Assembly (NCBI RefSeq): GCF_019100565.1
Contig: NZ_JAHRID010000006.1
Coordinates: forward strand, 186,001 to 250,000
DNA from: Arsukibacterium indicum
GTDB lineage: Bacteria > Pseudomonadota > Gammaproteobacteria > Enterobacterales > Alteromonadaceae
Length of the DNA stretch: 64,000 nucleotides
Direction: 5' to 3'
Shown here: positions 1 through 8,954 of the stretch, one piece after another
Layout: each line of letters opens with the position of its first letter
How positions within the stretch are numbered: position 1 is the stretch's first letter
The notes under the pieces: model-generated
Database searches by the model: none
What the model saw: only the letters and a program-made list of their open reading frames with translations
What the model was told of the DNA's origin: nothing
Position numbers and translations under genes: made by a program

Positions 1-3000
1 TATTGTACCTCCTGGGCGTTTTACGGCGTAACCGCCCAGGCTGCAGTAAACGGCTGGTGGATACCACCGACGTACATCGGCTCTTTTATCCTGTTCTGGT
101 TCGGTTTTAAATTAATCGCCCGCATTGCCATTGCCTGCCGGCGCTATCGCATCACCTCCGTTGCCGACTTTATCGCCACACGCTTTGGCCATTCCCGCTC
201 GCTGGCAGTAATAATTACCTTAATTCTGATCATGGCGGTTATTCCTTATATCGCCCTGCAATTGCATGCCGTTTCTACCAGCATTAATACCCTGGTGCAG
301 GCAGAGGTTGGCAAGCACTGGTACACCGATACCGGCTTTTATGTCAGCCTGTGGATGGCAGTATTCGCCCTACTGTTTGTCAGTAAAAGCGCCCGGGCCC
401 ATCAACCTAACCCCGGGCTGATGACCGCCATTGCCTTTGAATCGCTGATTAAGCTGCTAGCTCTGCTGGCCATTGGCTGCTTTGTGGTTTTTGGTATGTT
501 TGACGGCTTTGCCAGTATTTTTGACAGCGCCGCGGTTGACCCTGCCATCAGCAAGCTGCGACAGCAGGCGCTGCCTATGCACGCCTACTGGCTGCATGCC
601 CTGCTCGGCTTTTTTGCTACCCTGTGCCTGCCCAGGCAGTTTCATGTCAGCTTTGTTGAAAACCAGAAGTTAAGTCACCTGCGCAGTGCCCGCTGGATCT
701 TCCCACTGTATTTATTATTAATGAGTATTTTTACCCTGCCACTGGCATTAGCCGGCGTTATGCTACTGGGAAACGACGTCAATATTGATGTGGTGGTACT
801 GCAATTGCCGCTGGCGGCAAATCGCACCGACGTGGCTTTGCTGGCCTATCTGGGAGGTTTTTCTGCAGCAACCAGTATGGTGGTGGTTGCCACAGTAGTG
901 CTGGGTATTATGATCACCAACGAATTACTGGCACCGCTTATTTACCGTAGCAGCCAGCTTCAGCCAGACGTTCAGCACAAGGTAAAAGTTGCCACCCTGC
1001 GTCGTTCGGCCATGCTTACCGTAATGGCGCTGGGCTTTGTGTACTACCGTTTTATCGGCACCGAAACCGGCTTAGCTCAATTGGGTTTAATGGCGTTTGC
1101 GCTGGTGGCGCAGTTGGCGCCAGCGTTAATCCTTGGTTTATTATCGCGCAAGGTCAACCGCCAGGGCGCTATCGCCGGGGTGCTGAGTGGTGCGGTAGTC
1201 TGGGCGTATATTTTGTTACTTCCGGAAATCAGCCGGGCGGGTTTAATGGGATCGAACTGGCTGAGCCAGGGGCCTTTTGGTCTGTCCTGGCTGGCCCCAC
1301 AGCAGTTGTTTGGCTGGCAGGCAGACCCATTAAGTTTAGGGGTGCTGCTAAGCTTGTCGGTAAACTGCCTGATGGTGTTGCTGATAAGCCAGTTTAGTAA
1401 TACCCGGGTCAGCGAATGGCTGGAAAGCGGCCGTTTTCTGAGGGCCCAGCTTAGTACCGACCATAATCGTCGCAGCTCACAGTTAAGCGTGCAGGATTGT
1501 TATCTGCTGGTTAAACGTTTTGCCGGTGAAAAAGAAGCACGGCGTCTGTTGCTGCGTAATTTAAAAGACCCAACACCCGCTCAGAATCAACTGGCGCCGC
1601 TTAATCTGGTACAGGCTGCCGAGCGCAGTCTGGCGGCTGTGGTGGGCGGTGCCTCTATGCGGCTGATTATGGATGCTGCCGGCAGGCATGCTCAGCTGCC
1701 AATGGAAACCGTTGAACGCTTTGTAGACGAAGCCAGTCAGGTATTTCAGTTCAACCAGGCATTGTTGCTTTCTACTATTGATAATATCAGCCAGGGCATC
1801 AGCGTGGTCGATGCCGATTTACGGCTGATAGCCTGGAATCAGCGCTATATCGATATGTTCAGCTATCCGCCGGGCATGGTTGAAGTTGGCAAACCGGTCG
1901 CAGAGGTAATTCGCTTTAACCTGCAGCGCGGCCTGATTGACAGTGAAAATATTGAGGCTGAAGTCAGCAAACGGCTGAGCTTTCTGCGCCAGGGCAGCAG
2001 CTATAAGTTTCAGCGGCAACAGCAGGACGGCCGGGTACTGGAAATGCAGGGCAACCCCCTACCAGGTGGTGGCTTTGTTACCACCTATACCGATGTCAGC
2101 TCTTTTATTGAAGTTCAAACCCAGCTGGAACAAAGCAACACCCTGTTAGAACAACGGGTGAACGAGCGGACTTACGAATTGCAGCAGCTTAATCAGCAAC
2201 TGCAACACACCCAAAAGCAGCTGGAAAGCAGCACTGCCGCCAAAACCCGTTTTTTTGCTGCCGCCAGTCATGATTTAATGCAGCCATTTAATGCTGCAGC
2301 GCTGTTTGCCGGCTTATTGCGCCAGCAAAGCACCACCCCCGAGTTACGCCAGTTAAGTGCCAATCTCACTAACTCACTTAATTCGGCCGAAGAACTGCTT
2401 ACCGCCATTCTGGATTTAACTAAGCTCGACTCCGGCGTCATTAAAGCGTACCCGCAAACCGTCGCCGTCAGCCAACTGCTGGACGATATTGGCCGTGATG
2501 CCGCGATACTGGCGGCTGAAAAAGGCCTGACGTTTCGGATCCACAGCAGTAAACTCAGTGTCAGTACTGATCGCAAGCTGGTAAAGCGGGTTATTCAGAA
2601 TCTGCTGGCTAACGCAGTGCGTTATACCAGTCAGGGCAAAGTGATCCTGGGAGTAAAACGTTCTGGCCAGCAGTTAAAAATAATGGTTATTGATACCGGA
2701 GTTGGCATAGCCGAGGCAGACCAACAACGTATTTTCGAAGAGTTTCAGCAAGGTAGCCAACCTGATCAAAAAGGCCTTGGCCTGGGGCTGGCCATTGCCC
2801 ACAGAATAAGTGCAATTCTGGGGCATAAACTTACCGTGCAGTCAGCATTGGGCAAAGGCAGTTGTTTTTGTTTATCCCTACCATTGGCAGCGGCATCGGT
2901 AATGCCAGAGAAAACGCCAGCCATCAGAAGCGAAGTAAGTGCCAGCTTTGCTGGTAAGAGGATATTGCTGCTGGATAACGAAGCCCACTTACTCAGTGCT

Positions 3001-3315
3001 GTCAGTGCGCTGCTAAGCAGCTGGCAGTGCCAGGTAACGGCGGTAAGCCAGCCCGCAGAGGCCCTGGCGGCTATTCGCCAGGGGCTAAAGCCCGATTTAT
3101 GCCTGTTTGATTATCATCTGGATAACGCTGCAACCGGTGTTGCAGTAGCTGAACAACTGGCCAGCCATTTTGCCATCAATGTGCCGGTGATTATCCATTC
3201 AGCAGATCATGACCAAAACATCCGCGAACAAGCCCTGAATAGCGGTTTTTACTTTTTGTTAAAGCCCCTGAAACCAGCCGCCCTGAAAAAACTATTCAGC
3301 CGGCTACTTCGCTAA
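1..3315 (+). CDS. Sodium/solute symporter-fused hybrid sensor histidine kinase, NahK/ErcS (CrbS-like) family, 5' truncated
   Basis: The reading frame is open from the first base, so the N-terminus lies outside the window; 1104 residues are visible. Residues 1 to about 430 are hydrophobic and resemble a sodium:solute symporter (SSS) domain, including a YCTSWAFYG stretch at the visible start. A PAS domain follows (about 589-703), then a coiled coil, a HisKA domain with the phospho-acceptor in AASHDLMQPF (His757), a HATPase_c domain (NLLANAVRY, DTGVGIA, GLGLGLAIA) and a C-terminal receiver with Asp1037 in CLFDYHLD. This architecture is known from CrbS/MxtR kinases, which control acetate use through a LuxR-type regulator. 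The regulator at 8241-8882 is the likely partner. The ligand is not known from sequence. Confidence 0.9.
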   Translation, partial: YCTSWAFYGVTAQAAVNGWWIPPTYIGSFILFWFGFKLIARIAIACRRYRITSVADFIATRFGHSRSLAVIITLILIMAVIPYIALQLHAVSTSINTLVQAEVGKHWYTDTGFYVSLWMAVFALLFVSKSARAHQPNPGLMTAIAFESLIKLLALLAIGCFVVFGMFDGFASIFDSAAVDPAISKLRQQALPMHAYWLHALLGFFATLCLPRQFHVSFVENQKLSHLRSARWIFPLYLLLMSIFTLPLALAGVMLLGNDVNIDVVVLQLPLAANRTDVALLAYLGGFSAATSMVVVATVVLGIMITNELLAPLIYRSSQLQPDVQHKVKVATLRRSAMLTVMALGFVYYRFIGTETGLAQLGLMAFALVAQLAPALILGLLSRKVNRQGAIAGVLSGAVVWAYILLLPEISRAGLMGSNWLSQGPFGLSWLAPQQLFGWQADPLSLGVLLSLSVNCLMVLLISQFSNTRVSEWLESGRFLRAQLSTDHNRRSSQLSVQDCYLLVKRFAGEKEARRLLLRNLKDPTPAQNQLAPLNLVQAAERSLAAVVGGASMRLIMDAAGRHAQLPMETVERFVDEASQVFQFNQALLLSTIDNISQGISVVDADLRLIAWNQRYIDMFSYPPGMVEVGKPVAEVIRFNLQRGLIDSENIEAEVSKRLSFLRQGSSYKFQRQQQDGRVLEMQGNPLPGGGFVTTYTDVSSFIEVQTQLEQSNTLLEQRVNERTYELQQLNQQLQHTQKQLESSTAAKTRFFAAASHDLMQPFNAAALFAGLLRQQSTTPELRQLSANLTNSLNSAEELLTAILDLTKLDSGVIKAYPQTVAVSQLLDDIGRDAAILAAEKGLTFRIHSSKLSVSTDRKLVKRVIQNLLANAVRYTSQGKVILGVKRSGQQLKIMVIDTGVGIAEADQQRIFEEFQQGSQPDQKGLGLGLAIAHRISAILGHKLTVQSALGKGSCFCLSLPLAAASVMPEKTPAIRSEVSASFAGKRILLLDNEAHLLSAVSALLSSWQCQVTAVSQPAEALAAIRQGLKPDLCLFDYHLDNAATGVAVAEQLASHFAINVPVIIHSADHDQNIREQALNSGFYFLLKPLKPAALKKLFSRLLR

Positions 3316-3443
3316 TATCAGCCCACCATGTGAACACAACATAAATTCATATAAAGCATATAAAAAAATAAACTGAAACTCTAATTTACTTTAACCTCAA
3401 ATAAGATAACATTTGCAACATTTTTACCATCAATGTAGTAGAA

Positions 3444-4640
3444 ATGGATTTGAATCTGGTTAACGCCCCCTACCTGCCTGACGCGCGGGCAGCATTGCAG
3501 CGTCTGGTGCAGCATAGCAGCACCGATGTGGTGACCGATTATCCGCTGCTATTGGCGCCACAACTTAGCGCCAGCTTGCTTAGCGCTAATGCTGCGGCAA
3601 TAAGTCAGGCTATGCAGCAATCTACCCTGGCAGGCGTCAGAGCCTTGCTACCAGCGGATGTACTGCTGGGCAACGCACCGGCAAAGCCGCACTTTTTTGC
3701 TGTCGACTTCGCGCTTTGCTGCAACCAGCAACAGCAACTGGTACCACAGCTGATTGAGTTGCAGGCTTTTCCGTCAATGCTGGCAATGAGCTTTTTTCTG
3801 GAACAACATTATGGCGCCACTGTGCTGGCAGGGCAGACCTTAGCCCAACGCCAGCAGCTTTGGCAGCAAATGCTGCAACCTGAACAGAGCTGCGACCCGG
3901 GCGATACCGATGGTACAGGTGAAATAATTATGCTGGATTACCAGCCGCTGGCGCAGCGCACTGCCATGAGCTTTGTTTTAACCGCCCGGCTTGGAGTACA
4001 GCCGCTCTGTGTTAGTGAGTTATACCGCAAAGGCCGCAATTTGTTTTATCGGCTGGATGGCCGTGAGCGCAAAGTACAGCGAATCTACAACCGGCTCATT
4101 TTGGCGGCCCTGCCTCAGGCCGTTGCGCAACAAGCCAGACGGTTGCTGACCGATGCCGACGTTAGCTGGCTCGGCCACCCGGACTGGTATTATTCTGTCT
4201 CCAAAGCCAGCATGCTGTTTATGCAAGGCCCCTGGTTACCGCCGGTCAGTCTTGTTAATAGTCTGGCGCCAGACACCATGCTGGCAGACCGTGTTTGTAA
4301 GCCCTTATTCGATTTTGCCGGTCGCGGCGTAGAGCTGTCTCCCACTGCGGCCTATCTGGAGTCCCTGCCATCTGCAGCTTATATGCTGCAACAAAAAGTA
4401 AACTATGCAACCTGTGTTATCACACCGCAGCAGCACCAGCTGAAAACCGAGATCCGGGTCATGAGCTTATGGCCAGACAACACAGCAGAACCAGTGCCCG
4501 TAGCAATGATGGCGCGCTTAACTGCGGGGGTTAGCATCGGCATGAACCAACAGCAGACCAACCAGCACTCAGCAGGCGGTGCCACCGTAGCGCTGTGCGC
4601 TGAACAAGCCCGGGAAGCTCAGGAGAAAGTATGCGCATAA
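3444..4640 (+). CDS. Uncharacterised ATP-grasp-like protein
   Basis: This 398-aa soluble protein has no signal peptide and no named family that I recognise with certainty. Residues 286-296 (KPLFDFAGRGV) resemble the glycine-rich nucleotide loop of ATP-grasp ligases, and KTEIRVM (334-340) resembles a downstream ATP-grasp strand. Other striking segments are ELQAFPS (105-111), VQRIYNRL (211-218) and HPDWYYSVSK (245-254). It opens a four-gene set with an HlyD adaptor (10-bp overlap), a DHA2 exporter and a GCS2-type ligase, so a role in making an exported amide-bonded compound is inferred. No clear Shine-Dalgarno sequence precedes the ATG. The 128 bp upstream are AT-rich and probably hold the promoter. 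Confidence 0.7.
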   Translation: MDLNLVNAPYLPDARAALQRLVQHSSTDVVTDYPLLLAPQLSASLLSANAAAISQAMQQSTLAGVRALLPADVLLGNAPAKPHFFAVDFALCCNQQQQLVPQLIELQAFPSMLAMSFFLEQHYGATVLAGQTLAQRQQLWQQMLQPEQSCDPGDTDGTGEIIMLDYQPLAQRTAMSFVLTARLGVQPLCVSELYRKGRNLFYRLDGRERKVQRIYNRLILAALPQAVAQQARRLLTDADVSWLGHPDWYYSVSKASMLFMQGPWLPPVSLVNSLAPDTMLADRVCKPLFDFAGRGVELSPTAAYLESLPSAAYMLQQKVNYATCVITPQQHQLKTEIRVMSLWPDNTAEPVPVAMMARLTAGVSIGMNQQQTNQHSAGGATVALCAEQAREAQEKVCA

Positions 4641-5644
4641 AATGGTGGCTGCTGCCAACGCTGCTGGCAAGCCTGATGTTAAGTGGTTATGCCCTGTGGG
4701 AGCAACAATGGAGCCGGACGCTACGCACCGACATGGCTTATGTTGAAGCCGATCTGGTGTATCTTAAAGCTCAGCAAAGCGGCATAGTGTTGGCACGTTA
4801 CGCTCAGGAACTTAGCCAGATCACAACCGGCCAACCCTTGCTGCAACTGGACGATGCTACTGAGCAACACCAGTTTGCCAAGCTGCAGGCTGAGCAGTTG
4901 CAATGGCAACAGCAACTGGATGCCAATGCCAACCAACAGGCGATAATCCGCCATCAGCTACAGCAATTACAGTTTGATATTGCCCTGGCCCAATCGGAGC
5001 TCGAACTGGCTGAAGCCGATTTATATCGCCAGCAGCAACTGCAGCAACAAGGTCTGGTGCAGCAGCGCGACTGGCAGCAAGCCTCGCATCGCGTGCAGCG
5101 GGCCAATATAATGCAACAAAAGCTGCAGGGGCAGCGACAGGGTCTGACATTACAGCACCAGCAATGGCAACTGCAGGCTGCCATTCTGCAGCAGGATCTG
5201 GCAAAAAACAGCCTGGCCCAACAAGACAGCAGCAGACGGATCAGCCAGTTCCGACTGTTAGCACCAGTCAGCGGTGTTTTATCCAGCATCAGCGTTCAGG
5301 CCGGCGAACTGGTTAACGCCGGCGATAATATTGCCACACTGGTGCCCACAGAGGCGATTTGGATTGAAGCCTATTTCAAAGAAAGTGTTATCGCCGACAT
5401 CACGCCGGGCCAACGCGCCGAAGTGCGGATCGACGCTTTCCCTGAGCAACGCTTTGCCGGCGAAGTGATTGCGGCCTCACCACTGGCCGGCGCTAAACTC
5501 AGTTTAATCAGCCCTAACTATACTTCGGGAAATTTTATTCGGATTGAACAACGGGTACCGGTGCGGATCCGGCTTAGCGACAGCGAATTGCCCGTGCTGC
5601 GTCCGGGCTTATCAGCCCGGGTTACTCTGAGCAAAGCTGATTAA
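4631..5644 (+). CDS. HlyD/EmrA family membrane fusion protein
   Basis: The protein is 337 aa with one N-terminal membrane helix (about 5-23), a split lipoyl/barrel-sandwich domain, and a long glutamine-rich alpha-helical hairpin (about 75-195). A beta-barrel region follows, with the typical LLAPVSGVLSSISVQAGE and PGQRAEVRIDAF segments. EmrA-type adaptors link a major-facilitator pump in the inner membrane to an outer-membrane channel. The start is supported by AGGAG five bases upstream of the ATG and overlaps the end of the preceding gene, so the two are probably translationally coupled. The exporter partner follows 6 bp downstream. No TolC-like gene is in the window, so a shared outer-membrane factor is presumed. 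Confidence 0.88.
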   Translation: MRIKWWLLPTLLASLMLSGYALWEQQWSRTLRTDMAYVEADLVYLKAQQSGIVLARYAQELSQITTGQPLLQLDDATEQHQFAKLQAEQLQWQQQLDANANQQAIIRHQLQQLQFDIALAQSELELAEADLYRQQQLQQQGLVQQRDWQQASHRVQRANIMQQKLQGQRQGLTLQHQQWQLQAAILQQDLAKNSLAQQDSSRRISQFRLLAPVSGVLSSISVQAGELVNAGDNIATLVPTEAIWIEAYFKESVIADITPGQRAEVRIDAFPEQRFAGEVIAASPLAGAKLSLISPNYTSGNFIRIEQRVPVRIRLSDSELPVLRPGLSARVTLSKAD

Positions 5645-5650
5645 CTGCCG

Positions 5651-7165
5651 ATGCAACTATCCCGTCAAAGTATTGCTGCTGTTGCCATTATGCTGGGTGC
5701 CTTTATGGCGCTGGCCGGTATTAATATCACCAATACGGCTACTGAACTGCTGCAAGCCCGGGTAGGGGCGACGCTGCGTGAAATGACCCTAATCACCTCC
5801 AGCTACATTATTGCCGAAATTGCCGCTATGCCACTGATGCCATTGCTAATGCGCCGCCTTGGCCTGAAACGGCTGGTCGTGCTGGTGTTGTGTGGTTTTA
5901 TGCTGGCATCCATTGCCTGCGCCCATGCCAACAGCCTTGATACTTTAATTGCCAGTCGTATTGTGCAGGGCGCCTTTGGCGGCATTTTGCTACCGCTGGT
6001 TCATACTTCTATTAAATTGCTCCTGCCGCAGCAACAACATGCTGCTGCCTTCGGGGTATTTTCTGTGTTTGCCTCACTGGCACCGGTCGCCGGCCCCTCT
6101 TTCGCCGGCCTACTCAGCGCCGCCGACTATCCATGGTTATTTTATATTAACATTCCACTTGGTTTGGCAGCATTAACCGGCCTGCTGTTCGCACTGCCCG
6201 GACCAAACAACCATGGTCAGGTGACAGAACACCGTAACAACTTTCTGGATGCCTTTGGCATAGGCTTACTCTCACTGGCGCTAGGTAGTCTGGTGTTTGC
6301 GCTGGAGCACGGTGTTGAACGTGAATGGCTTAACGACCAAACGATTCGTTTTAGCCTGGTGTTTGGCTTTATCGGCCTTATTTACATTTGCTATCTGCAA
6401 ACTCAGCTGCGCCAGCCTGTATTAAATGTGCGCTTGCTGGCCTCGTTCCGCTTTGCTTTAATTTGCCTGGCCAGCTTTATGGCCGGTATCGTTATTTACG
6501 GCTTTGTTTACCTGATCCCTTATTACCTGATCTCAGTGCACAGTTACAGCCCGGCACAGGTGGCGCAGGTTATTTTAATGGCAGCAGTGCCACAATTACT
6601 GATGTTACCACTGATGATTAAGTATGCACCGCGGCTTAACCCCTGGCTGGCCATCGTAGCAGGTGCTTTGCTATGTGCAGTCAGCACTGCGTTGTGTACT
6701 CAGATGACCATCGACTTTGCCGGTGAGCAATTTCTCTGGCCCCAGCTAATTCGTGTTATTGCCGTGCCATTACTTATTATGCCACTTACTCTGCTATCGC
6801 TGCAGGTGGTCTCTGATCAGGACGCGCCTTCTGCTGCTATTTTGTTTAATGTTGCCCGGAATCTGGGCGGCGCGGTTGGCGTGGCAGGGCTGGTTACTTA
6901 TGTCGAGCATTATAAAGTAGTATTTTTTCAACAAAGTCTGCTGTTGTTTAATCAGCATCCAGTGGCACTGAGTAACCACCAGCGTATGGTTCCAACAGCA
7001 TCTCAGCTGACAGAGCAGCTTAGTCAGCACAGCAGTATCTGGGCTTTTAATGGCGCCTTTGCCCTGCTCAGTGTCAGCCTGCTAACAATGGCAATATTGT
7101 TTCTGGCGTTATTTCTGTTTGGCCGCAAACGCAGCTCACTCTCACTTTCCCCACAACTCTCTTAG
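5651..7165 (+). CDS. DHA2 (EmrB-like) major facilitator exporter
   Basis: This is a 504-aa polytopic membrane protein, the length usual for 14-helix DHA2 proton antiporters. It carries the family segment GAFGGILLPLVHTSIKLLLP and a FGVFSVFASLAPVAGPSFAG motif similar to the antiporter motif C region. It directly follows the EmrA-like adaptor gene, so the two should form an inner-membrane export pair. DHA2 pumps usually export drugs, fatty acids or peptides. Here the flanking ligase genes suggest the substrate is made by the same operon, which is inference. The ribosome-binding site is weak, consistent with coupling to the upstream gene. Confidence 0.88.
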   Translation: MQLSRQSIAAVAIMLGAFMALAGINITNTATELLQARVGATLREMTLITSSYIIAEIAAMPLMPLLMRRLGLKRLVVLVLCGFMLASIACAHANSLDTLIASRIVQGAFGGILLPLVHTSIKLLLPQQQHAAAFGVFSVFASLAPVAGPSFAGLLSAADYPWLFYINIPLGLAALTGLLFALPGPNNHGQVTEHRNNFLDAFGIGLLSLALGSLVFALEHGVEREWLNDQTIRFSLVFGFIGLIYICYLQTQLRQPVLNVRLLASFRFALICLASFMAGIVIYGFVYLIPYYLISVHSYSPAQVAQVILMAAVPQLLMLPLMIKYAPRLNPWLAIVAGALLCAVSTALCTQMTIDFAGEQFLWPQLIRVIAVPLLIMPLTLLSLQVVSDQDAPSAAILFNVARNLGGAVGVAGLVTYVEHYKVVFFQQSLLLFNQHPVALSNHQRMVPTASQLTEQLSQHSSIWAFNGAFALLSVSLLTMAILFLALFLFGRKRSSLSLSPQLS

Positions 7166-7188
7166 GCTCAGGCAAGGATCGGCAACTC

Positions 7189-8244
7189 ATGAGCGTACAA
7201 TTCACTTTTGGTAATGAGGAAGAATTTTTACTGCTGGCGAATAAGCAGCCCTTTGTTATGCCGCTAAACCAATTGCGGGCAGAGCCAGATTGCCCGGCCG
7301 GACAGTGGTCGCACGAGGCTCATCAGGGCATGCTGGAGCATGCCACGCCGGTTTGTTTCAGTCTGCAAAGTTTGCATCAGCATATTCTACAATCGCGCGC
7401 TTTTCTGACGCGGGTTAGCCAAAGCATGCAGCTGGAGCTGTACTGTGGCGGTACCCACCCCAGCCTGGACTGGCCCGCGCTGCAAATGACCCGGGACTAT
7501 CAGGCAGTAATTGATGAATATCAGGATACGGTAAAGGCACTAACTTTATTTGGCATGCACACCCATATCGGTATCAGCGATCACAGCTTGCTGGTGCAGG
7601 TGTTCAACGCATTGCGGCCTTACCTGGCACCGCTGCTGGCGTTAAGTGCTAACTCACCATTTTATCGTGGCCGCGATACCGGCTTATGTTCTTACCGGGC
7701 CATGCAGTTTCTGCTGATGCCACGCACCGGCACACCACCGCTAATCCGTTCGGTGCAGGCCGAGCAGGCTCGGATCCATGAATTACTGCAACGCGGCTGT
7801 TTTCATAAAGCGGCCAGTATCTGGACCGACGCCAGGCTGCATCCGCTATACAATACTATTGAAGTTCGGATATGTGATATGCAAACTGAGCCGGAAGATG
7901 CCGCCGCCCTCGCGGTACTGACTGCTGCTATTGCCATCTGGCTGGCACAACAACTTGCAAAAGGCCAGCAGCCTGACCATGGCGATGACTGGTTGCTCCG
8001 TGAAGATCGTTGGCAGGCAGCCAGGCGCGGCTTAGCTGCCACTATTCAGCATAAAGACGCCGCCGAGGCCGTAACAGTATTCTGGCATCGTATGCTGGAT
8101 AAGCTGATGCCTTTGTTGCAGCAACATCAGGTAGCACATGTGGCAGATACCATAAAAGCCATGCTGCAGCATGGTGGTGGCGCGGCAATCCAGCGCCAGA
8201 ATATGAAAACCAGCCAGCAACCTCAGCTGGCACTGGTTACTTAA
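7189..8244 (+). CDS. Carboxylate-amine ligase, GCS2/YbdK family
   Basis: This 351-aa protein belongs to the glutamate-cysteine ligase type 2 fold. Visible motifs are NEEEF near the N-terminus (metal/ATP-binding acidic cluster), GMHTHIGISD in the middle and TIEVRICDMQTEPED near residue 225, all in the family order. Characterised YbdK proteins form gamma-glutamyl or similar amide bonds with ATP, often weakly with cysteine. The true substrate is usually unknown. It is the last gene of the ATP-grasp/HlyD/MFS/GCS2 cassette, 23 bp after the exporter, with AAGGA upstream of its ATG. Its stop codon overlaps that of the convergent response regulator. It should not be read as the housekeeping gshA without evidence. 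Confidence 0.85.
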   Translation: MSVQFTFGNEEEFLLLANKQPFVMPLNQLRAEPDCPAGQWSHEAHQGMLEHATPVCFSLQSLHQHILQSRAFLTRVSQSMQLELYCGGTHPSLDWPALQMTRDYQAVIDEYQDTVKALTLFGMHTHIGISDHSLLVQVFNALRPYLAPLLALSANSPFYRGRDTGLCSYRAMQFLLMPRTGTPPLIRSVQAEQARIHELLQRGCFHKAASIWTDARLHPLYNTIEVRICDMQTEPEDAAALAVLTAAIAIWLAQQLAKGQQPDHGDDWLLREDRWQAARRGLAATIQHKDAAEAVTVFWHRMLDKLMPLLQQHQVAHVADTIKAMLQHGGGAAIQRQNMKTSQQPQLALVT

Positions 8245-8882
8245 GCAGGCAGGCGCAGCTTTTCAAACATAATACCGGCAAGTGTCCGGTTATTAACGTT
8301 AAGTTTGCGCAAAATTGCTGATACATGCTGCTTAATGGTGGTTTCCTGCACGTTCATTTCATAGGCAATCTGCTTATTCAGCAAACCATCGGCGATCATT
8401 TTCAGCACCCGGAACTGCTGTGGTGTCAGCTGTTCCAGTCGCTCGGCAAAATCGTTATCAATAAGTGGCTTGGCGTTTTTTACATCGTCCGCCAGGCCCG
8501 GTGGCAACCAGCTGTCGCCGTTTAACACGGCACTGATGGCGTCAGATAGCAACTCTAATGGTACCGATTTTGGAATATATGCAGCGGCGCCTAATGCCAG
8601 GGCTTGCTTAATAATGACTGGATCTTCTTCTGCAGACACCATAATAACGGGCACATCAGGGTATTCCGTACGCAGGGCGCTTAAACCGGTAAAACCGTCT
8701 GAGCCAGGCATCTTTAAATCGAGGAAAATAAAATGGGTATCGGGGTGCTGGCGCAATAAAGGCCAGACTTGCTCCATCGTTTGCGCCTGCAACAGCAACG
8801 CATCGTTACCTAAAATGGCCGACGAGGCCTGAGCTAAGGCAACCCGGAACAAAGGATGATCATCAGCGATGATGGCTATCAT
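8241..8882 (-). CDS. LuxR-family (NarL-type) response regulator, CrbR/ErdR-like
   Basis: The 213-aa protein has an N-terminal receiver domain (acidic pair D7-D8, phospho-acceptor Asp55 in FLDLKMPG, Lys in IPKS) and a C-terminal LuxR helix-turn-helix (LTPQQFRVLKMIADGLLNKQ, then TTIKQHVSAILRKLNV). Regulators of this type (CrbR, ErdR) pair with SSS-fused hybrid kinases to control acetyl-CoA synthetase and carbon use. Such a kinase lies at 1-3315, separated by the four-gene export cassette, so partnership is likely but inferred. The gene is convergent with the ligase gene, with 4 bp of overlap. Its promoter must lie in the 70 bp before the TonB receptor terminator. Confidence 0.88.
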   Translation of the reverse strand: MIAIIADDHPLFRVALAQASSAILGNDALLLQAQTMEQVWPLLRQHPDTHFIFLDLKMPGSDGFTGLSALRTEYPDVPVIMVSAEEDPVIIKQALALGAAAYIPKSVPLELLSDAISAVLNGDSWLPPGLADDVKNAKPLIDNDFAERLEQLTPQQFRVLKMIADGLLNKQIAYEMNVQETTIKQHVSAILRKLNVNNRTLAGIMFEKLRLPA

Positions 8883-8920
8883 AACGTTTACTTCTGAGCA
8901 CTGGGGCTCACTATAATGAA

Positions 8921-8938
8921 CCGGGGCTTGCGCCCCGG
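8921..8938 (-). terminator. Hairpin terminator of the TonB receptor gene
   Basis: A perfect 7-bp GC-only stem (CCGGGGC / GCCCCGG) encloses a 4-nt loop that reads GCAA on the minus strand. It lies just beyond the receptor stop codon. The following minus-strand sequence is only moderately T-rich, so termination strength is uncertain. It also separates the receptor from the response regulator promoter. Confidence 0.55.
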
Positions 8939-8954
8939 CAAGGTTTTTAACTTA

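Noticed and set aside
4857-5289. Two antisense frames of 111-115 aa inside the HlyD adaptor gene
   Set aside because: They are open only because the sense strand is rich in CAG/CAA glutamine codons; their composition (Ala/Cys rich) is not protein-like and they have no family features.
7189-8244. Housekeeping glutamate-cysteine ligase gshA
   Set aside because: The protein is of the GCS2/YbdK type, of different size and motifs from proteobacterial GshA, and sits in an export cassette.
8470-8832. Plus-strand frame of 120 aa across the response regulator gene
   Set aside because: It is a shadow of the well-supported receiver/LuxR gene on the other strand and shows no domain.
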